Of a stretch of 64,000 nucleotides of DNA, positions 21,738 to 35,449 are shown piece after piece. The notes beneath the pieces were generated by a model. That model worked only from the letters and a program-made list of their open reading frames with translations, made no database searches and had not been told where the DNA came from. This DNA comes from Haematobia irritans (Eukaryota > Arthropoda > Insecta > Diptera > Muscidae), in NCBI RefSeq assembly GCF_050003625.1, contig NC_134399.1:41990671-42054670 (forward strand), written 5' to 3'. The translations under genes and the position numbers were made by a program. Each line of letters opens with the position of its first letter. The first letter of the stretch is position 1.

Positions 21738-22670
21738 TTATACCCTCCACCATAGGAAGGGGGTATATTAACTTTGTCATTTCGTTTGTAACACATCGAA
21801 ATATTGCTCTAAGACCCCATAAAGTATATATATTCTGGGACGTGGTGAAATTCTGAGTCGATCTAAGCCTGTCCGTCCATCCGTCCGTCTGTTCAAATCA
21901 CGCTAACTTCCGAACGAAACAAGCTATCGACTTGAAACTTGGCACAAGTAGTTGTTATTGATGTAGGTCGGATGGTATTGCAAATGGGACATATCGATTC
22001 ACTTTTACGTATAGCCCCCATATACACGGACCCTCAGATTTGGCTTGCGGAGCCTCTAAGAGAAGCATATTTGATCCGATCCGGCTAAAATTTGGTACAT
22101 GGTGTTGGTATAAAGTCTCTCACAACCATGCGAAAATTGGTCCACATCGGTCCATAATTATATGTGGCCCCTATATAAACCGATCCCCCGATTTAGCTTG
22201 CGGAGCCTCAAAGAGAAGCAAATTTCATCCGATCCGGCTGAAATTTGGTACATCGTTTTGGTATATGATCTCTAACATCCGTGCAAAAATTGGTCCACAT
22301 CGGTACATAATTATATATTGCACCCATATAAACCCATCCCCAGATTTGGTTTGCGGAGCCTCTAAAAGAAGCACATTTCATCCGATCCGGTTGAAATTTG
22401 GAACATGGTGTTAGAATATGGTGTCTAACAACCGTGCCAGAATTGGTCCATATCGGTCCTTAATTACATATAGCCCCCATATAAACCGTTCTCCAGATTC
22501 GATATCCGGAGCCTCTAAGAGAAGCAAAATTCATCCGAACCGGTTTAAATTTGGAACGTGGTGTTAGTATAAGGCCGCTAATATCCATTGCCAAAATTGG
22601 TCCATATCGGTCTATAGTTATATATAGGCGATCCCCAATCACACAAAAATTGGTCCATATCAGTTCATAA
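21738..22670 (-). repeat. Family II DINE-like element, 3' part
   Basis: Reverse orientation: the 3' hairpin CTTTTTATACCCTCCACC then AGGAAGGGGGTATA at 21735-21770, TTTGTAACACATCGAAATAT, a GTCCGTCC tract, then 153-bp units up to a break near 22670. The 5' end is missing. 29-bp repeats follow. Confidence 0.7.
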
Positions 22671-22944
22671 TCACGGTTGGCACTCGAGCCAAAAATAATC
22701 TACCAAAATTTTATTTCTATAGAAAATTTTGTTAAAGTTTCATTTCTATAGAAATTTTGTCAAAACTTTATTTCTATAGAAAATTTTGTCAAAATTTTAT
22801 TTCTATAGAAATTTATTAGAAATTTATTTATTCTATAGAAATTATTTATAGAAATAATTTAAATTATATTAGCTCCTTTGCGTACTCGATAAATTTTGAT
22901 TACTATTACAAAATTTTATCTTCGTTTACACCAAATAGAAAACT
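22671..22944. repeat. 29-bp minisatellite fragment and AT-rich linker
   Basis: Several imperfect units of TTTCTATAGAAAATTTTGTC lie in 22690-22870, the same minisatellite found beside the 5' ends of family II elements at 24600-24990 and 29010-29380. Confidence 0.7.
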
Positions 22945-25230
22945 TTTTATACCCTCCACCATAGGATGGGGGTATATTAACTTTGTCATTCCGGTTGTAA
23001 CACATCGAAATATTGCTCTAAGACCCCATAAAGTATATATATTCTTGGTCGTGGTGAAATTCTGAGTCGATCTGAGCATGTCCGTCCGTCCGTCTGTTGA
23101 AATCACGCTAACTTCCGAACGAAACAAGCTATCGACTTGAAACTTGGCACAAGTAGTTGTTATTGATGTAGGTCGGATGGTATTGCAAATGGGCCATATC
23201 GGTCCACTTTTACGTATAGCCCCCATATAAACCGACCCCCAAATTTGGCTTGCGATTGCTCTAAGAGAAGCAAATTTCATCCGATCCGGCTAAAATTTGG
23301 TACATGGTGTTAGTATATGGTCCCTAAAAACCATGCAAAAATTGGTCCATATCGGTCCACTTTTACGTATAGCCCCATATAAACGGAACCCCAAATTTGG
23401 CTTGCGATCGCTCTAAGAGAAGCAAATTTCATCCGATCCGGCTGAAATTTGGTACATGGTGTTAGTATATGGTCTCTAACAACCATGCAAAAATTGGTCC
23501 ATATTGGTCTATAATTACATATAGCCCCCATATAAACCGATCCCCCGATTTGGCTTGCGGAGCCTCTAAGAGAACGAAATTTCATCTGATCTGGCTAAAA
23601 TTTGGTACATGGTGTTAGTATATGGTCTCTAACAACCATGCAAAAATTTGTCCACATCGGTACGTAATTATATATAGCCCCCATATAAACCGATCCCCCG
23701 ATTTGGCTTGCGGAGCCTCTAAAAGAAGCAATCATGCAAAAATTGGTCCATATTGGTCTATAATTACATATAGCCCCCATATAAACCGATCCCCCGATTT
23801 GGCTTGCGGAGCCTCTAAGAGAACCAAATTTCATCCGATCCGGCTAAAATTTGGTACATGGTGTTAGTATATGGTCTCTAACAACCATGCAAAAATTGGT
23901 CCACATCGGTACATAATTATATATAGCCCCCATATAAACCGATCCCCCGATTTGGCTTGCGGAGCCTCTAAAAGAAGCACATTTCATCCGATCCGGCTGA
24001 AATTTGGTACATGGTATTGGTATATGTTCTCTAATGACCATGCAAAAATTGGTCCACATCGGTCCATAATTATATATAGCCCCCATATAAACCGATCCCC
24101 CGATTTGGCTTGCGAGGCCCCTAAGAGAAGCAAATTTCATCCGATCCGGCTGAAATTTGCTACATGGTGTTGATATATATTGTCTAATGACCATGCAAAA
24201 ATTGGTCCATATCGGTCCATAATTATATATAGCCCCCATATACATCGATTCCCAGATTTGTCCTCCGGAGCCTCTTGGAGGAGCAAAATTCATCCGATCC
24301 GGTTGAAATTTGGAACATGGTGTTAGAATGTCGTCTCTAACAAACACGCAAGAATTGGTCCATATCGGTCCATAATTATATATAGCCCCCATATAAACTG
24401 TTCCCCAGATTTGATCTCCGGAGCCTCTTGGAGGAGCAAAATTCATCCGATCCGGTTGAAATTTGCAACGTGGTGTTAGATTAAGGCCGCTAATATCCAT
24501 GCTAAAATTGGTCCATATCGGTCTATAGTTATATATAGCCGATCCCCAATCACACAAAAATTGGTCCATATCGGTTCATATTCATGGTTGCCACTCGAGC
24601 CAAAAATAATCTACCAAAATTTTATTTTTATGGAAAACATTGTCAAAATGTTATTTCTATAGAAAATTTTGTCAAAATTTCATTTCTGTAGAAAATTTTG
24701 TAAAAATTTTATTTCTATAGAAAATTTTGTCAAAATTTTATTTCTATAAAAAATTTTGTCAAAATTTTATTTCTATAGAAAATTTTGTCAAAATTTTATT
24801 TCTATAGAAAATTTTGTCAAAATTTTATTTCTATAGAAAATTTTGTCAAAATTTTATTTCTATAGAAAATTTTGTCAAAATTTTATTTCTATAGAAAATT
24901 TTGTCAAAATTTTATTTCTATAGAAAATTTTTTCCAAATTTTACTTCTATAGAAAATGTTGTCAAAATTTTATTTCTATAGAAACTTTAAACTTAATTAT
25001 ATACGTATTTAATCGGCCTTTTTTAGTTTAATATATACTACGTATGGACTACCTTGTAATTTAGAAGACGGTGTTAGGAAGTTTTAAGATACCTTGCCAT
25101 CGGCAAGTGTTACCGTAACCCAAGTAATTCGATTGTGGATGACAGTCTTCAGTAGAAGTTTCTACGCAATCCATGGTGGAGGGTACATAAGCTTCGGCCT
25201 GGCCGAACTTACGGCCGTATATACTTGTTT
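22945..25230 (-). repeat. Family II DINE-like element, complete (reverse)
   Basis: From 3' to 5': hairpin TTTTTATACCCTCCACC..GGATGGGGGTATA (22947-22977), TGTAACACATCGAAATATTG, a GTCCGTCC tract and 153-bp units to about 24590. Next come 13 or so 29-bp units (24606-24990), then the 5' end with GGTGGAGGGTACATAAGC, the palindrome TTCGGCCTGGCCGAA and ACGGCCGTATATACTTGTTT. All landmarks of the family are present in order. ORFs of 79 to 241 residues over it are 51-codon repeat artefacts. Confidence 0.78.
24606..24990. repeat. 29-bp minisatellite array
   Basis: About 13 tandem units of 29 bp (TTTTATTTCTATAGAAAATT then TTGTCAAAA); spacing checked between GTC at 24729 and 24758. The unit contains the near-palindrome AAAATTTTGTCAAAATTTT. 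The central units are nearly identical, the edges diverged. Confidence 0.85.
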
Positions 25231-25232
25231 TG

Positions 25233-25392
25233 TTTAATATATACCACGTATGGACTATGTGGTATATATTACGGTGTTAGGAAGTTTGAAGATACCTTGC
25301 CATCGGTTTCAGTAGAAGGTTCTACGCAATCCATGGTGGAGGGTACATAAGCTTCGGCCTGGCCGAACTTACGGCCGTATATACTTGTTTTC
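25233..25392 (-). repeat. Second family II 5' end, deletion derivative
   Basis: Repeats the 5' terminal part of the previous element (ACGGTGTTAGGAAGTTT, ACCTTGCCATCGG, GGTGGAGGGTACATAAGC, ACGGCCGTATATACTTGTTT) but lacks about 40 bp in the middle. It lies head-to-tail beside 25010-25230. Confidence 0.65.
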
Positions 25393-27199
25393 AGTAAAAA
25401 CTTACGGAGGTAGCACACAATTATCAGCTGTCACATAGAACTGTATTAGAAAATAACAATATGTTTAGTTGTAATTGGTTTAAAACCGGTACATTAATGG
25501 TAAATTCATAAACGTGTATAGGTTTGCGTTCTTTGCAGTAAATGACTAATTCTGTTTTCCAGGATTTATCCCTAGACTATTTTGCATCTTTTGACTTAGT
25601 CTTTATAAAATTGATTTTATATACTGTAAAAGAATCAAAGTTTATCACAAAAAAAATATATTCTTTTCCTTCAAACAAAAGTCCTTATAGCGAAAAGTAA
25701 ATGGGAAATGATATTTGTTTGTCTAAAATTTTGTTTGGGAGGGAATAATTATTTGTTTGCAGTTTTAAAGCTGTTTCAAAGCTTGTTTTTGAATCCAGGC
25801 ATAACTCATACATATAAGTGGTGTAGTTTTAAACTGAAATATTTTCGAATTTATAAAAATAACAAGCATTTTAGAAAGACGTCGTCTTCTGTAATAATAA
25901 ATGAAGTTATTTGTATCAATCGTTAACTATAGTAGTGCTCATGCATATCCTTGCCGACAAGATAGCCATACATATACAGTTGCAAAGAATGTATATTTGA
26001 CATGTTTTGTTTCTTTTCCTATATTACTCAGTCCATTTTCTTTGGTTACGTTTAACTCCTTGAATACATAAATTCCCTACTTAGAAGGGCTTTAGTAGTT
26101 TTAAACCCTCACAAAACACCTACACACCCACACACATATCTGAATACTGGCATTTGTATACTGGACTTAGTGCATACACTATTCATACGTATGTTCATAT
26201 GTATGTATGTGTGAAAGGATGTTCGTAAATAGCACCTAAACTAACGTCTGGATAACGACCATTTGGATAAGTTAATTCTGTGAAATCCCACAGGAGATAA
26301 TTTAATCCCACCTAGCAAGCAAAGTTACTCAAGTGAAAAAATGTCACAAAGGAACGAAGCCAGCCTGACAGAACTTCGGTTGGTGTGAAATATCCAACAT
26401 CTGAGCTGGCGCCAGAGCCAATTCCAGGACAAACAAGAATGCAACAAATTCCAAAGCAACTACAGGAAATCTATAGAAACAAAAGAGAACTTCTGTAAAA
26501 AGATATAACAAAGACCAGCAGGACTTTTGGCGGTAGTGTATGTGTGAGTATGGGATTTCGAGCACGGCATCGAAGCTTTGAAGGTGGCAAAGGCAACAAA
26601 AACACCAGAAAATCACATGTGCCCAACACGAGGATTGATAAAATGCGAAACATAGTCCTTGGTTGCCATTTGGTGTTTACCAAAGATAAATTGAGTTCCA
26701 ACACGATGTAAATCTACCCTAGTACCAGCAGCCGCAGCGAGCTCAATCAGAGATGTCCTCGGCAAAGTTGTGACAGTTCAACGAGGGTATGGCACGGGCT
26801 GTTCCCCAGGGGGTTTGTTTATGGAGCGGTTTAAATCTTCAATGATGTTTTAAATGGCAGTTCGTCATTACCTTTAGTTTTCTAGTCTAGTGGATGAGAA
26901 GAGAAAGTGGTCTTTGTTTTGTTTATTTGCTATTGGTTCAACGGTGATGTTCTGAAGGTTGAATAGAAACGTTTATGTCTCGTTTCGTTTTGATTCTTTC
27001 GGGCCCTCGGTTGTCTCTTAGCTCTTGGTATCTTTTGTTTCTATTTTTCTTCATGTTTCAGTCACACCATATTTTGCAAGTGGGTTTGTATGAGCTAATA
27101 ACTTTCCACTATCGAGAGTTGCCAGATTGAGTGCCTTGATAACATAGGGCCTTAGGGTGTTATAAGACGAGTGTATCCTTCTGGCATTTGCGTTTGCCA
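25393..27199. other. Unique sequence, no gene recognised
   Basis: Less repetitive and slightly more GC-rich DNA near 26340-26900. ORFs of 72 to 90 residues (25708-25926 plus; 26344-26616 and 26471-26704 minus) show no domain and no splice-supported continuation. It may be intronic or intergenic. Confidence 0.4.
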
Positions 27200-27454
27200 C
27201 TTATCACTGAGTGCTGCCCGATTCCATGTTAAGCTCAATGACCTCCTCTTTTTATAGCCGAGTCCAAAAGGCGTTCCACATTGCAGTGAAACCACTTAGA
27301 GAAGCTTTGATACCCTCAGAAATGTCACCAGCATTACTGAGGTGGGATAATCCACCGCTGAAAAACTTTTTGGTGTTCGGTCGAAGCAGGAATCGAACCC
27401 ACGACCTTGTGTATGCAAGGCGGGCATGCTAACCAGTGCATCACGGTGGCTCCC
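27200..27454 (-). mobile_element. tRNA-headed SINE, 3'-truncated
   Basis: On the reverse strand: head GGGAGCCACCGTGATGCA, A-box TGGTTAGCATGCCCG, B-box GGTCGTGGGTTCGATTCC, then body words ACACCAAAAAGTTTTTCAGC, GGTGGATTATCCCACCTC and CTCGGCTATAAAAAGGAGG. It stops at CAGCACTCAGTGATAAG before the 3' CCTAACC tail. The longer copy is at 53790-54111. Confidence 0.8.
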
Positions 27455-27483
27455 AACATAAAATGTTGGAAAACATCTTCTAC

Positions 27484-27535
27484 ACGCACAGAAAAAACAT
27501 GTTTGGACATGGTTGCCGCATCCATTTAATGCCTA
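27484..27535 (+). repeat. Dispersed repeat fragment (CGCACAGAAAAAACATG family)
   Basis: CACGCACAGAAAAAACATG followed by TTTGGACATGGTTGCCGCAT, as at 14071 and 55550. Confidence 0.5.
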
Positions 27536-27660
27536 TCTAGAGTATGTAATTGTTATATAGGTATTCAATCTGCCCTTTTTATCTAGCATGTCCATATGGA
27601 CTAGCCTACAATTTAGAAATCAATGGCAAGAAATAAAATAATACCTTGCAATTACAGTCT

Positions 27661-29636
27661 TTTTATACCCTCCATCATAGGATGGGGGTATATTAACTTT
27701 GTCATTCCGTTTGTAACACATCGAAATATTGCTCTAAGACCCCATAAAGTATATATATTCTAGGTCGTGGTGAAATTCTGAGTCGATCTAAGCATGTCCG
27801 TCCGTCCGTCCGTCCGTCCGTCCGTCTGTTGAAATCACGCTAACTTCCGAACGAAACAAGCTATCGACTTGAAACTTGGCACAAGTAATTGTTATCGATG
27901 TAGGTCGGATGGTATTGAAAATGGGACATATCGGTCCACTTTTACGTATAGCCCCCATATAAAGGGACCCTCAGATTTGGCTTGTGGAGCCTCTAACAGA
28001 AGCATATTTCATCCGACCCGGCTGAAATTTGGTATATGGTGTTGGTATATGGTCTCTAACAATCATGCAAAAATTGGTCCACATCGGTCCTTAATTATAT
28101 ATAGCCCCCATATAAACCGATCCCCAGATTTGGCTTGTGGAGCCTCTAAGAGAAGCATATTTCATCCGATCCGGCTGAAATTTGGTACATGGTGTTGGTA
28201 TATGGTCTCTAACAACCATGCAAAAATTGGTCCACATCGGTCCATAATTATATATAGCCCCCATATAAACCGATCCCCAGATTTGGCTTGCGGAGCCTAA
28301 AAGGGAGGTAAATTTCATCCGATCCGGCTGAAATTTGGTACATGATGTTGGTATATGGTCTCTAACAACCATGCAAAAATTGGTCCACATCGGTCCATAA
28401 TTATATATAGACCCCATATAAACCGATCTCCAGATTTGGCTTGCGAAGCCTCAAAAAGAAGCAAATTGCATCCGATCCGGCTGAAATTTAGTACATGGTA
28501 TTGGTATATGGTCTCTAACAACCGTGCAAAAATTGGTCCACATCGGTCCATAATTATATATAGCGCCCATATAAACCGATCCTCAGATTTGGGTTGCGGA
28601 GCCTCAAAGAGAAGCAAATTTCATCCGATCCTCCTGAAATTTGGTACATGATATTGGTATATGGTCTCTAACAACCATGCAAAAATTGGTCCACATCGGT
28701 TCATAATTATATATAGTCCCCATATAAACCGATCCCCAGATTTGGCTTGCGAAGTCTCCAAGAGAAGCAAATTTCATCCAATCCGGTTGTAATTTGGAAC
28801 ATGGTGTTAGTATATGATCTTTAACAACCGTGCCAGAATTGGTCCATATCGGTCCATAATTATATATAGCCCCCATATAAAACGTTCTCCAGATTTGACC
28901 TCCGGAGCCTCTTGGAGGAGCAAAATTCATCCGATCCGATTCAAATTAGGAACGTGGTGTTAGTGTATGGCCGCTAACAACCATACCAAGATGGTTGCCA
29001 CTAGAGCCAAAAATAATATACCAAAATTTTATTTGTATAGAAAATTTTGTCAAAAATTGTATTTCTATAGAAAATTTTGTCAAAATTTTATTTCTAGAGA
29101 AAATTTTGTCAAAATTTTATTTCTATAGAAAATTTTGTTCAAATTTTATTCGGTTCATAATCATGGTTGCCACTCGAGCCAAAAATAGTCTACCAAGATT
29201 TTATTTCTATAGAATATTTTGTCAAAAGTTTATTTCTATAGAAAATTTTGTTAAAATTTTAGTTCTGTAGAAATGTTTGTCAACATTTTCTTTCCATAGA
29301 AAATTTTGTCAAAATTTTTATTTATATAGAAAATTTTGTTAAAATTTTATTTCTGTAGAAAATTTTGTCAAAATGTTATATCTACTTTGTCAAACTGAAT
29401 TATATACGTATTGGATCGATCTTTCTTGATTTAATATATACCACGTATGGACTTACATACAATTTAGAAGATGGTGTTAGGAGCTTTTAAGATACCTTGC
29501 CATCGGCAAGCGTTACCGCAACTTAAGTAATTCGATTGTGGATGGCAGTGTATAGAAGAAGTTTCTACGCAATCCATGATGGAGGGTACATAAGCTTCGG
29601 CCTGGCCGAACTTACGGCCGTATATACTTGTTTTAT
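27661..29636 (-). repeat. Family II DINE-like element, complete (reverse)
   Basis: Hairpin TTTTTATACCCTCCATC..GGATGGGGGTATA at 27660, CACATCGAAATATTGCTCTA, (GTCC)n tract 27798-27825, then regular 153-bp units. TCCATAATTATATATAG occurs at 28241, 28394 and 28547, exactly 153 apart. A decayed 29-bp minisatellite follows (29010-29390), then the 5' end with GGAGGGTACATAAGCTTCGG and CTGGCCGAACTTACGGCCG. ORFs here are repeat artefacts. Confidence 0.78.
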
Positions 29637-29833
29637 TTATTATTATTAACAAAAATTCATATAGTGCCGAAAAGCATTGGAGAGACTAGTTGGCAATGTT
29701 ACACTTAGTACGAGTATTACTTTGTTTGAATTTCAATAAGAAATAATAGTATATATATTTAATCAACAATAAATCCTAAGTTTAGTTATATACAAGAAAA
29801 TATTCTTGTAATACTACTATATCAGAAGCAACT
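29637..29833. other. AT-rich DNA, nothing recognised
   Basis: No repeat match or coding frame. Confidence 0.3.
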
Positions 29834-30060
29834 TTATGACAAGATATTTAAGACATTCGTTTTTAAGTAATCTTTAACTAAATTTTTGAAATTAGATGTG
29901 CAGGAAATTTTTGATGTGCTGGACTTAATATGCTGTGGGAGATTGTTGTATTCACGAGTACCAGAAAAGTCAATTCGTTGTTTAGTTCTTTCTATGCGAC
30001 ATAGAGCTTTTAGTAGAACCTTGTACGCAATCCATTGTGGAGGGTACATAAAATCAATTT
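29834..30060 (-). pseudogene. LINE reverse-transcriptase C-terminal fragment, possible
   Basis: The reverse frame contains RIDFSGTREYNNLPQHIK then NFKNLVKDYLKTN, resembling the C-terminal segment of CR1/jockey-like reverse transcriptases, where a G-YNSLP-x-IK motif is followed by F+xxLKxYL. The first codons overlap a fragment of a family II 5' end (GCAATCCATTGTGGAGGGTA, 30028), which supplies the ATG, so that start is fortuitous. Only about 50 residues are informative. Confidence 0.45.
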
Positions 30061-30345
30061 CAGCTTACGGTTAATTTTCGGGATTATATATTCGCAGAGA
30101 AATATATGGCAACCACGCCATAGTTTGGCTTCACAGACACTAGCGACACTATCGTTGTTGGCGAAGTGTTTGCTTAGCCATTTGCACAGTAATTTAAAAT
30201 TGATGGCAACAGATTTATCGTTGCAGGTTTCACACCAATGAGCATTAACCGTGCTTGGTGGCTTCAGGTGAATGCCCATGTGGTAGCCCGGCAAACAATG
30301 GTCACACACAGTTACACAAATAATCACAATCGCACATGCAATCAA
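30010..30345 (-). CDS. Unrecognised 111-residue Cys-rich ORF, doubtful
   Basis: The reverse ORF has CVTVCDHC and HWCETCNDKS, giving a loose Cys/His pattern, in DNA somewhat more GC-rich than its surroundings. I do not recognise a family. It overlaps the LINE-like fragment in another frame and a DINE 5' fragment at its low-coordinate end. It is most likely non-coding, or a relic of a host exon; no start context or splice sites convince me. Confidence 0.15.
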   Translation of the reverse strand: MIACAIVIICVTVCDHCLPGYHMGIHLKPPSTVNAHWCETCNDKSVAINFKLLCKWLSKHFANNDSVASVCEAKLWRGCHIFLCEYIIPKINRKLKLILCTLHNGLRTRFY

Positions 30346-30737
30346 ATAATGTCATTGCATCCTTTTTCCGGTGGAAGTTACCGTGTAGCAATTATTGCAA
30401 ATTGCCAAGGACATGTTCAATGTTTTCGAATATATTGACCTTGTCAATCAAAGTTGAATATACCAGCTTTTTATGATGATAAATCTATAGAGGGTCAATG
30501 CCAATGAAATATGCAAACAAAAATTTGTTCTTCACTGAAAAAAAAATCCTGTCTCGATTATCGATAAAAAAAATTCTTCATCCATTTCGGTCAACTGAGT
30601 GTTCTTTGAAGCTACATGGAGTCAATAAATCCTCAATCGTTTTGGATAACATGAGTGGATTCACTTTCATATTTAGTATCAAGTATATTTACAGTTTGTA
30701 CAAAAACAAGATTTTTGTGTTCGAAAATAATTTGTAC
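30346..30737. other. Unique sequence, nothing recognised
   Basis: No coding, RNA or repeat feature seen. Confidence 0.3.
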
Positions 30738-30948
30738 AGGCAAAGGTAGGAATATGATCACCCAAAACTTGTTTCAAAAGCAAACTTTTATTTTTGGACG
30801 GTGAGCATGGAACATTTTGTCGCAAAAATTTGGTGTTTTCGCCAAATGTATACATGGTTGCCGAGATCAAATATATAGTTTCCGAGAAAATAATATTTTG
30901 CTCATGAAACATGTTCGAGATGATGATATTTCTGCTCTAGGTGTATAC
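30738..30948. mobile_element. Decayed foldback MITE related to 11201-11452
   Basis: GGAATATGATCACCCAAAAC, TTTATTTTTGGACGGTGA, then AATAATATTTTGCTCATG and GAAACATGTTCGAGATGATG retain the arm order of the intact copy with many changes. Confidence 0.55.
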
Positions 30949-31128
30949 AAAATATAAATTTTCGACAAAAGCGAAATTAAAAACTCTTTAACAAAAATTT
31001 TATGAATAAATCTAACTAAATAAATTCGGCATACGTACAATTTTTAAAGCTACCTCCTGTGTAAAATATAATTCAAAAAAAAAAAAAACAAGTATATACC
31101 ACTATGGATTAAATAAAAAATTTTACTA

Positions 31129-31753
31129 CACTGAAAAAAAAACATATTTACGTTTTGAGGATAAAATAATGAAATAATGAAATTTTAATTAAAATAAAGT
31201 TTATAATCTTTGCTTCAAAAAAAATCTGTTTTATTAAATTTAGGACAAACATTTTACAAATTTGCGTCCCTCCGTTAAAGTCGTATGTGTTTGAACTAAA
31301 TTCCCCTTAAAGTAAAGAAGCACATTTTTGATTTAAAGAAATCGTCCTTAAATGAACAGAATAATTGAATCTTTATGTTTAAGATAAATACGCTTCAAAT
31401 ATATGCTAAGACATATTTTGAGGATTTAGCATCTTTGGTTTAAATTTTTTTTTTTTTTTTTTTTTTTTTTGAATTAAGAAAACATTTTTTATTTTGAAGT
31501 ATCCGTTATAATTTGGATTTTTAAGCTGGCATTTGTTTGTACGTGAATAGCATTATTTATACATCGCGAAAAGAGTATGAAAATTAGAAAAATGAGATCT
31601 GTATCCTAACTTTAATTTTATTGATCCTAGATTTAAAACCAGATAGGTCGCAAAAAAATGTTTGCTTTAAAGAAGTCACATATTTTGCTCGGAATCAATA
31701 CCAGAATCCTTAAGGGAAGGCCAAAATATTTGGATCCGTTTTGTTTTTGAGTG
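31129..31753 (+). mobile_element. TA-flanked MITE, family B
   Basis: Starts CACTGAAAAAAAAACATATT after TA (31127-31128) and ends TTTTGTTTTTGAGTG before TA (31754-31755); 625 bp. Family words: TTTGCGTCCCTCCGTTAAAG, TTTGTTTGTACGTGAATAGC, CGGAATCAATACCAGAATCC. No coding. This copy, uninterrupted, supplies the empty sites for the nested insertions at 41431 and 41725. Confidence 0.75.
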
Positions 31754-31833
31754 TACTGGCTCACATTCGTATTAATTCATAAAATTATGGCCAGATAAGG
31801 ACCACATTTTGAGTGGTTGCATGAGGGAGTGTG

Positions 31834-32367
31834 CACTGAAATAAATATTGTCGTGAGCTCAAAGATTTCATGTCTTTAAAATACGAATGCAAATTTTGCT
31901 TAGCATAGAAGACGCATTTGGGCTAAGGTCAACTTGACTTTAATAATGCAGAAAAATTCTTTAATTTTAATGAAATTGTCTTTAATTTTGCCGTCTTTAT
32001 GCATCTTGACTACAAAGCAAAAAATCTTTCAAATATAGGACATGTTTTTCAAAACTTTATTTTAAATAGGTTTTTTACTTGAAACATACCATAATTTCTA
32101 CTGGAAGTCGAGTCTTAATTTGCAAAAAATAAAGTTGTCGTTAACTCGTTTTTAAATGACTTTGATAGCATATGAAGAAAAAAAGCTGAGAAAGCGAAAA
32201 ATTTAAATTTGCCTCCTAGAAGCAAGTACGCAAAACCCAAATTTAAAAGAGAATTGTGTCTTAAAAGTATTCTTACTTGTATTCTCCGCTTTTTTGGCTC
32301 GAAATCAATACCAAAATTTTTAAAGTAAAGACAAAATTCGGGAACCGGACATGTTTTTTTTTCAGTG
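31834..32367 (+). mobile_element. TA-type MITE, family A (internal deletion)
   Basis: Starts CACTGAAATAAATATTGTCG and ends ATGTTTTTTTTTCAGTG. Internal words CGTGAGCTCAAAGATTTCAT, TACTGGAAGTCGAGTCTTAA and CGAAATCAATACCAAAATTT are shared with 40051-40703 and 54664-55291, which are about 100 bp longer. Flanks are TG rather than clean TA. Confidence 0.68.
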
Positions 32368-32480
32368 TGAGACATCACGTACCATATTACGTGGGACGAA
32401 AAATATGGCTTCAAGAAATCAAATCTGGAGATCGGATGACAAATACACCTTCAGGACAATATATCTAATTATGAACCGAT

Positions 32481-32952
32481 ACACTAATAGAAAAAATTAC
32501 GTTCCGTAGTCGTAAATGGACGGTGACAAAATGAAACGGAAACGTTCACAAAAAATCAAAACGGAATGTTCACAATTTCCTCCACTGGCGTTCACGATTT
32601 CAGGAACAGCATTCGTTTTTCTTTGGCCATGAAAAGTCTTAAAATAATTGTTAGACGTTATTATGACAACTCTTTCGGTAGTGCGGTGTGCTAAGGCGTT
32701 AACGCGTATGGTGCAAAAAACACAGGTTCGAGTCACGGTAGTGGAAATATTTTTTATAATTTTGTTTATAAATTCGTAACCATACCGTTTTCAGATCATG
32801 AACGCTGGTTGTTGTTTTGACAACGCATGGTGTCATTTTATTGTTGTCAGATTGACATCATCTGTTCTCCGTTTGACACCACATGTGTCTTGATTCACTT
32901 TCATAAAGGAATCGTTTTGAAATGAGCACGCCGTGCATAATTTTTTCTATGA
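32481..32952. mobile_element. MITE with CACTAATAGAAAAAATTA termini and a tRNA-like insert
   Basis: Left tip CACTAATAGAAAAAATTACG, right tip ATAATTTTTTCTATGAGTG, inverted to each other. The segment 32680-32743 (GTGTGCTAAGGCGTTAACGC, then GGTTCGAGTC) looks like a tRNA A-box/B-box pair, suggesting a SINE head was captured or that the element has a pol III start. Confidence 0.6.
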
Positions 32953-32956
32953 GTGT

Positions 32957-33455
32957 GCATCCTCAAAAAAGAAAATCGCTTCTGTAACATATACCCCAAA
33001 CACATTTTGCTTCAAGCATATATTTTCAGGATTGGTTCAAACAAAATATTGTTTGTATTGTTCAAACATATTATGTTTCACCTTAGGGAATACACTGGTA
33101 GAAAAAACAATTAATGAAATTTTCTTTGTGTGAATATATTTTTAAGGCGCCAATTGGTTACTTCCATTATTTTAATTGCAGCTTAGTCTCTAGGTCTCTC
33201 TTTCTAAACACATATATGTTTATAAACAATTTCTAAATTAATGTATGTTTGCATCTAAGCATATTATATTTACAAACAGTTTATGTCCCAAACGTAATAT
33301 GTTCTAACATATTAACATATATGTCCCAAACATGTGATGCTAGTTTATAAACATTATGTGTTTGCGCTTAAAAATATTGTGTTAAAAAATTTGAGTTCCA
33401 AACATATAATTTTTACACCCAAACATATGAAAAACAGTCTTTTACGTCCGTGTAT
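32957..33455 (+). mobile_element. ATATGTTTGG-family MITE, shortened, with a mini-MITE inside
   Basis: Left words AAAATCGCTTCTGTAACATA and right words AACATATGAAAAACAGTCTT flank a shortened interior. At 33092-33132 a 40-bp unit with CACTGGTAGAAAAA..TTTTCTTTGTGTG is a miniature of the family E MITE at 41431. Confidence 0.6.
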
Positions 33456-33692
33456 AGACTACTTTTTGATCTTAATGTTCCATTTTGGATACATTCATTT
33501 TAGCTGGATAAAGCTCAATAATTCAAATCTGGATGTCGGTCTATATGACAACTATACCTATATATAGTCGGATATGACCCAAGAACACCATCTATAAAAT
33601 GCGTTTGTGTACATTTGGAATGTCATTACATTTATTACATGCCGTTTAAGCACAAACTTTTTTAACTTAAAACAATTATTTAAATTTGATTT

Positions 33693-35220
<1,528 letters not shown>

Positions 35221-35225
<5 letters not shown>

Positions 35226-35420
35226 CCTTAAATTTAGAACTGAAATCTTTGAATACTTTTACTCCGTTAATGATATGTTATATGTGTTCGAAGTAAGGCT
35301 AGTTTTCCTTAATGTAAGTTTTTCCTTAAATATAGTACTCAAATCTTTGAATAATAAACTATTTTACTCTGCTAAAAATATATGTATTTGAAGTAAGGCT
35401 AGTTTCCTTAATGAGACATC
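35221..35420. repeat. Tandem duplication of about 100 bp
   Basis: The block TTTTTCCTTAAATTTAG..AAGTAAGGCTAGTTTTCC occurs at 35221 and 35322 with substitutions. Its unit resembles the interior of the CACTGAAAA MITEs. Confidence 0.55.
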
Positions 35421-35449
35421 CGCCATTTCACCCACGGTCTCCCCTATTA

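Noticed and set aside
21494..21856. 120-residue ORF crossing the MITE and the DINE-like 3' end
   Set aside because: It spans the junction of two unrelated mobile elements, so it cannot be an inherited gene.
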